28,552 bases of DNA from TTA-H9 sp002071415 (GTDB lineage Bacteria > Bacteroidota > Bacteroidia > Bacteroidales > TTA-H9), in contig DAONSX010000029.1 of assembly GCA_035411425.1 (NCBI GenBank), positions 1-28,552 of the forward strand. The letters run 5' to 3'. Position 1 is the stretch's first letter, and the number at the start of each line of letters is the position of its first letter. The translations under genes were made by a program, and so were the position numbers. Positions 24,102 to 28,552 of this stretch are shown piece after piece. A model generated the notes under the pieces. It was not told the origin of the DNA, made no database searches, and saw only the letters and a program-made list of their open reading frames with translations.

Positions 24102-25579
24102 TCTTTGAACGATTTCTTGATATAGAGACTGCGAAAAATTTGCCGTAAACGATTTATCTCATCTACATTAAAAAATTTCAACAAATATAAAATCAAAGGG
24201 AAAGCAATTAACAACAATAATTTAAAGAGTATGCTCGCTAAAAGATTCCCAACCGGTACAAAATAACCAATGGCAAATAAGCTTAATCCGGTGATGAGTA
24301 CCTTTGCCAAACGAATCCCTTCGAAATGGATATAATAAAACTTCTGCGAAAAAAAATAGAAGAAAATAGCTAACAATCCATTGGAAACAAGCATGATGAG
24401 TGCTGCTCCATAAATACCCATTTTAGGAACCAGTAAAATATTCATTCCAATGCTAAAAATTGCACAAAGCATTACAATCCATGCGTTAAACTTTGTTTTT
24501 TTTACATAATGCAAACCAAAAGAGAAGTAAGTTTGTGCACCCTTGAGTACAAATCCAAAACTAATGAGTGGAATAACTACATATGCTCTCATATAATCTA
24601 CATTGCCCAGCGTAAATATGGCTACTATTTCATGCGAAAAAATGGAAAGAGCAAATGCCGAAATCATCAATATTCCAAAATAATAAGTAAAAATACGAGA
24701 GAAGAATCTTTTTGCTTCTGCATCTTCAAGCATTTTGTAGGCAATAGGCAAAAAACCCAACTGAAACGATTGAATGATGAACATGTTGATAACCCCTCCA
24801 AACTTGTAACCTATTCCATAAACCCCTGTATCGCTTCGAGTGAGGAAATGTTGTACCACATAGCGGTCGCCAAGAGAAAGTATGATGGCCGAAATGCTTG
24901 TAAATATCAATGGGAAGCCATATCTCAACATCTCTTTTAAAGGACCTGATTCAAACTTTGGTACAAGGTGTTTTAAAAGAAACGGGAATGAAAAAACATT
25001 CAAAAGAAAACTGGCTATGAGCTGACTCAACAAAATGGCTTCTACCCCCATTCCCCGGCCTACAATGAAATAAACATTCAATCCTAAATTTACGGTGAGT
25101 TTAAGAGTATTAAGAATGATATACTGCCAAGGTTTCTCGTGAAATCTCAATAAACTAAGAACCAATAAATTAAGTACATCGAAGGTGACCAGTAAGAACG
25201 AAATATCCAGATATAATTTAAACTGAGAATCGCCATAAACTCCACGATGATTTAACCATGCATTGAAAGGGAAAGCTAATAAGTTGAATGCCAGCAATAT
25301 AAACACCAAAGCCATCAATGTTGTAAAAACCATACTTCCTTGCCGTTTAGGATCCTTCTCAGGAGCTAACCATCTTAATAATGCCGTGGGAAGGCTAAAC
25401 GACAGAACAGCCGAAAGAAGCTGCCAAATTGGTTCTATCAAGATGAGGGAAGAATAATCGCTAATGGAAATATGTTGCGAATAAAGTGGCAGTAAAACAA
25501 AGCCTACCAGTTTGGAAAATATATTTCCAAGACTATAGATAAAGACCTGTTTTACCGATAATCTAAATTTGTCGAACAT
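24098..25579 (-). CDS. Polysaccharide/lipid-linked oligosaccharide flippase, Wzx-like
   Basis: This is a multi-pass inner-membrane protein of the MOP/PST superfamily, likely flipping lipid-linked oligosaccharide across the inner membrane. The 493-residue protein begins with the typical amphipathic start VKQVFIYSLGNIFSKLVGFV, then LLPLYSQHISISDYSSL. It contains about 12-14 hydrophobic helices throughout and has the polar loop GDRYVVQHFLTRSDTGVYGIG seen in this family. The substrate cannot be read from sequence. The ATG directly abuts the stop of the methyltransferase (TAG ATG), and its end overlaps gpsA, so the genes are translationally coupled. Confidence 0.88.
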   Translation of the reverse strand: MFDKFRLSVKQVFIYSLGNIFSKLVGFVLLPLYSQHISISDYSSLILIEPIWQLLSAVLSFSLPTALLRWLAPEKDPKRQGSMVFTTLMALVFILLAFNLLAFPFNAWLNHRGVYGDSQFKLYLDISFLLVTFDVLNLLVLSLLRFHEKPWQYIILNTLKLTVNLGLNVYFIVGRGMGVEAILLSQLIASFLLNVFSFPFLLKHLVPKFESGPLKEMLRYGFPLIFTSISAIILSLGDRYVVQHFLTRSDTGVYGIGYKFGGVINMFIIQSFQLGFLPIAYKMLEDAEAKRFFSRIFTYYFGILMISAFALSIFSHEIVAIFTLGNVDYMRAYVVIPLISFGFVLKGAQTYFSFGLHYVKKTKFNAWIVMLCAIFSIGMNILLVPKMGIYGAALIMLVSNGLLAIFFYFFSQKFYYIHFEGIRLAKVLITGLSLFAIGYFVPVGNLLASILFKLLLLIAFPLILYLLKFFNVDEINRLRQIFRSLYIKKSFKE

Positions 25580-26356
25580 CTAACTGTTTTTTTCCAGTAA
25601 AACCATTAACCAGTAAGGTCGTTTGGGGGAGATTATCACGTTGATACCGTCGATGAGAAATCCTAAAGGATGAAATTTGTAGAAATAATAGAATTTATGA
25701 TTGCATTGTGGGCATATAGCCGTACGATTATTTTGATCTATCCAAAAGTAAGGAATCCATGAGATGGAAGGAATCCATCTGCGTTTGAGCCTCAATAAGG
25801 CTGGATGATAATATCTCACGGGTTTTCCAAAAGTAAATTCGGCTATTTTCTTATATTCGGGGAAAAGAACCGTGAAATCCTCGCTTTTGAAAGATCTGAG
25901 GTGATTGGGTCGGTTGAAAATATATTTACATTCAGGGCAGCGAATCATTAATTTATCGGGGTTTTCGCGGTTGGGTACGGTAATATATATATATTTTTTT
26001 GATATTCTTTTGAATTCTTGTATTGTTTTTTGGAATATTTCATTGGGAAGATGTTCGAGCAATTCGGATGAAAAGACCATATCGAAGTTCTGTGAAGGCA
26101 GGGGAATGTTGTCGCACGAAGCCTCCAATTTCTCAGAGGTTACATATTGCAATGCCGACTTGCTACGGTCAACTCCGAGAACTTGGTATTTTTTTGCCAG
26201 TTCGTTAGTAATCACTCCATTGCCACAGCCAATATCTATAATTGATTGTACATCAGAAGGGATATTTTCAATGATTTTCTTGATTTTTGGGCCGAGCTGT
26301 TTATTAGTAAGTATCTCCCAATCTACTTTTTCATATATAATAGGATTATCCATCAT
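25580..26356 (-). CDS. SAM-dependent methyltransferase with two CxxC pairs
   Basis: A class I (Rossmann) methyltransferase, 258 residues, likely acting on a glycan or lipid-linked intermediate, given its place between a glycosyltransferase and a flippase; the substrate is unknown. Motif I is DIGCGNGV (41-48), the acidic residue after strand 2 is in GVDRS (61-65), and motif IV is FDMVFSSELLEHLP (91-104). Unusually, the C-terminal part has two CxxC pairs, C140/C143 (RCPECK) and C215/C218 (ICPQCNHK), which may bind one zinc ion. The start ATG overlaps the glycosyltransferase stop by 4 bp (ATGA); the second Met, three bases on, is an alternative. Confidence 0.85.
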   Translation of the reverse strand: MMDNPIIYEKVDWEILTNKQLGPKIKKIIENIPSDVQSIIDIGCGNGVITNELAKKYQVLGVDRSKSALQYVTSEKLEASCDNIPLPSQNFDMVFSSELLEHLPNEIFQKTIQEFKRISKKYIYITVPNRENPDKLMIRCPECKYIFNRPNHLRSFKSEDFTVLFPEYKKIAEFTFGKPVRYYHPALLRLKRRWIPSISWIPYFWIDQNNRTAICPQCNHKFYYFYKFHPLGFLIDGINVIISPKRPYWLMVLLEKNS

Positions 26357-27546
26357 TTTGTTTGATCAAATTCAGAATACAATTGAATTAATTTTTGAGC
26401 ATCTTTATCCCAATTATATTTATTAACTATAAAAGTTCTCCCATATTCAGGATTAAATTTTCCTAATGAAATAAGATTTTTTAATTCAATTAAGTTTTCA
26501 GCGAAATCTGTTGGCGAATCATTTTTATATATAATTCCTGAATGAGTTTCTTCAATAATCCTTCTTAAAGGATTGCAGTCAGAAGAAAGAATGGGTATGC
26601 CCGCATAAATGTATTGAAAAATTTTGTGAGGAATAGTAGTATCTGTATGCTCTGATTTTAAATGAGGGATTACGGCAACATTTGCATTTTGAAGAATAGC
26701 AAGCATTTCTCCAAACGGCAGGTAACCGTAAAATTTAATTCTACTGGAAATATTTAACGTAACCGAAAGCTTTATTAATTTTTCCAGATATTTACCATCG
26801 CCGACGATGTCAAAGTTAAAATCAGAAAAGTGATCATTTAAAAGGGCAATGCCCCTTATGACAATTTGTATACCTCTATGTTTATTGATTCCACCACCAT
26901 AAAAAATGTTAAAATTATTTGTATTTGACGTATTTACTTTATATTTTGGCAATTTATCAAAAGACTCAATATTTAAGGTATTACTAACCACAGTAATTTT
27001 ATTGTGTTCAATTCCTAAATTTTCCAATCTTTTCTGGGCTTCTTCCACCACAACAATAACTTTATCAGCCAAATTACACATTCTTTTTTCGTAATTTCTC
27101 CATTGTTGATCATGTGAAAAAATTTTCCCTACAAAAGACTGGGTATGTTCAGAAATTTTTAATAGTCCTGGCCAATTTTCATGCAAATCCAATACAAATT
27201 TTGCGTTTAGTTTTTTTGAAACTTCGAAACCGATTTGGGCTAATGGTAGATCATGAACATGAATTGCATCATATTTGTTTTTTAATAGCAATTTATTTAA
27301 TTCGTTTCTCCAAAAATTGAAATAAAATGGGAGTGTAAGGGTAGCAATACTTGATTTATATCTCAAAGCAGGAATTTTAAAACGCTTGATTATAACTTTG
27401 CCTTTGAAAAATTCATCAGAAGGCAATTCTTTACGAGTCAAACATGCAATTGAAATTTCATGGCCAGCCTTTGCAAGTGCCATAGCTTCGTTTTCAACTC
27501 TTATATCTGGAGGAAATTCTCCCGGAAGAAGCATCAATATTTTCAT
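26353..27546 (-). CDS. Family 4 (GT-B) glycosyltransferase
   Basis: This 397-residue GT-B enzyme should transfer a sugar from a nucleotide donor to a growing surface glycan at the cytoplasmic face of the membrane. The N-terminal domain starts MKILMLLPGEFPPDIRVENE, with the HVHDLPLAQIG and LDLHENWPG acceptor-side blocks. The C-terminal domain has FYGGGINKHRGIQ, VGDGKYLEKL, KFYGYLPFGEM and the donor-binding stretch IPHKIFQYIYAGIPILSSDC. Donor and acceptor are unknown. The frame reaches 27606, but the ATG at 27546 gives the family start and shares one base with the epimerase stop (TAATG). It is very AT-rich: 13 G+C in 60 bases at 26401-26460. Confidence 0.92.
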   Translation of the reverse strand: MKILMLLPGEFPPDIRVENEAMALAKAGHEISIACLTRKELPSDEFFKGKVIIKRFKIPALRYKSSIATLTLPFYFNFWRNELNKLLLKNKYDAIHVHDLPLAQIGFEVSKKLNAKFVLDLHENWPGLLKISEHTQSFVGKIFSHDQQWRNYEKRMCNLADKVIVVVEEAQKRLENLGIEHNKITVVSNTLNIESFDKLPKYKVNTSNTNNFNIFYGGGINKHRGIQIVIRGIALLNDHFSDFNFDIVGDGKYLEKLIKLSVTLNISSRIKFYGYLPFGEMLAILQNANVAVIPHLKSEHTDTTIPHKIFQYIYAGIPILSSDCNPLRRIIEETHSGIIYKNDSPTDFAENLIELKNLISLGKFNPEYGRTFIVNKYNWDKDAQKLIQLYSEFDQTK

Positions 27547-28552
27547 TAAGGCTGCAAATGATGTAAAATTATTTCCACTATTCTTTTTGAAGTTTTCCCA
27601 TCCCATAAAGGTGGTATCATTGTATTTTGCAAGGAATTATTAAATACTTCTATGGCTTTTAATGCTGCATCGAAATTGGATCCCACAAGCTGATTCGTTC
27701 CCATCTCAATAGTTACAGGCCTTTCGGTAGAATTTCTTACTGTTATACAAGGTATTTTTAGAAAACAAGTTTCTTCTTGTATTCCTCCACTATCGGTTAC
27801 CACACCTTTTGAATCAATAACTAAACTTAAAAAATTAATATATCCGAGAGGTTCAATTAAATGAACATTTTTATTAATTTTCTCTAAGAGGTGAAATTTT
27901 TTGAAATTGTTCAAAGTTCGTGGATGAATCGGGAAAACTACATCATATTCTTTAGATACTTCATTTAAAAATTTCACAAGTTCATTTAAATTACCTAGGC
28001 TATCCACATTGGAAGGTCTATGAAAAGTAGTAACAATATATTCTTTAGGGTTGAGGTTTAAAGATGAAAAAAAGTGTTTATTGCTAATTTTTTCTAAATT
28101 CTGCATTAAATTATCGATCATGGTGTTCCCAACAAAAAAAATCTTTTCGTCAGCCACTCCTTCATATTTCAAATTTCTTAATCCTGAATTTTCGGTAACA
28201 AATAAATAATCGCTTATGGCATCGGTAACAATTCTATTGATTTCTTCAGGCATCGATCGGTCGAAACTTCTCAAGCCGGCCTCAATGTGGCCGACTTTTA
28301 TTCCGAGTTTCACTGCTGTTAAGGAACATGCTAATGTTGAATTTACGTCGCCGGGTACTAATACTATGTCAGGTTGATACTGTTGAAGAATTTTTTCAAA
28401 ACGCAACATAATTGTAGCTGTTTGTTTAGCATGAGTTCCCCCTCCAGCATTCAGGAAAAAGTCAGGTGTTGGAATATCTAGTTCATCAAAGAATATATCC
28501 GACATCAATGTATCGTAATGCTGACCGGTATGGCAGATCTTATGTTCACAAA
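27546..28552 (-). CDS. wecB: Non-hydrolysing UDP-GlcNAc 2-epimerase (5' end outside window)
   Basis: The enzyme interconverts UDP-GlcNAc and UDP-ManNAc (or a related 2-acetamido sugar), supplying precursors for surface glycans. The frame is open to the right window edge: before the first internal Met comes CEHKICHTGQHYDT, typical of the N-terminus, so roughly 25-35 residues are missing and 334 are visible. Motifs are PGDVNSTLACSL, GHIEAGLRSFDRSMPEEINR, TFHRPSNVDS and VVTDSGGIQEE. The usual HRxEN block reads HRPSN; this variant also occurs in relatives and leaves the sugar specificity open. It is the first visible gene of the glycan operon and is coupled to the GT4 gene. Confidence 0.93.
   Translation of the reverse strand, partial: CEHKICHTGQHYDTLMSDIFFDELDIPTPDFFLNAGGGTHAKQTATIMLRFEKILQQYQPDIVLVPGDVNSTLACSLTAVKLGIKVGHIEAGLRSFDRSMPEEINRIVTDAISDYLFVTENSGLRNLKYEGVADEKIFFVGNTMIDNLMQNLEKISNKHFFSSLNLNPKEYIVTTFHRPSNVDSLGNLNELVKFLNEVSKEYDVVFPIHPRTLNNFKKFHLLEKINKNVHLIEPLGYINFLSLVIDSKGVVTDSGGIQEETCFLKIPCITVRNSTERPVTIEMGTNQLVGSNFDAALKAIEVFNNSLQNTMIPPLWDGKTSKRIVEIILHHLQP

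Overview
The window is a stretch of Bacteroidota chromosome, most likely from an uncultivated Bacteroidales-like lineage. The evidence is the gliding/type IX secretion genes gldE-gldD, a secreted peptidase with a type A T9SS sorting domain, an F-ATPase cluster starting with a long signal-peptide-bearing atpB, the tiny Lys/Arg-rich COX24-like protein beside HU and rng, exact matches to the Bacteroidota -7 box TAnnTTTG in front of most transcription units, and no convincing Shine-Dalgarno sequences. Nearly all the DNA is coding and most of it is core housekeeping. I found no defence island, prophage, transposase, CRISPR array, rRNA or tRNA, and no clearly new multi-gene system.

Layout. Positions 1-1518 hold glyS, reading left and cut by the window start. 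Positions 1641-6594 hold a leftward group ssb, gldE, gldD and an M14 zinc carboxypeptidase exported by T9SS; gldE/gldD and gldD/peptidase overlap. aspS (6733-8481) reads right from a promoter region shared with ssb. trpS, rng, a 29-residue COX24/bS22-like protein and an HU-family protein (8551-11714) read left, with strong terminators after the small gene and after rng. mutY (11840-12931) reads right, divergent from HU. Agmatinase (13118-14146) reads left and comF (14776-15486) reads right, separated by about 630 bp of repeats: a 60-bp-period A-rich repeat followed by an 8-bp tandem repeat whose minus strand is predicted to form G-quadruplexes.

Positions 15650-21229 hold a leftward run atpB-E-F-H-A-G with ferritin 36 bp after atpG. 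atpD and atpC (beta, epsilon) are absent from the window. There is an unusual 103-bp gap with a long imperfect hairpin between atpE and atpF. Pyruvate kinase (21389-22813) follows. Positions 23109-28552 hold a tightly coupled surface-glycan operon reading left: WecB-type epimerase (cut by the window end), GT4 glycosyltransferase, methyltransferase with two CxxC pairs, Wzx-type flippase, and a divergent GpsA-like dehydrogenase. The epimerase and glycosyltransferase are clearly more AT-rich than the genes downstream of them.

The most useful second-look items are the 29-aa ribosomal-protein-like gene, the G-rich octamer repeat, the nearly identical, apparently leaderless starts of glyS and trpS, the atpE-atpF hairpin, and the rearrangement of the mutY/ssb/gldE/gldD neighbourhood.
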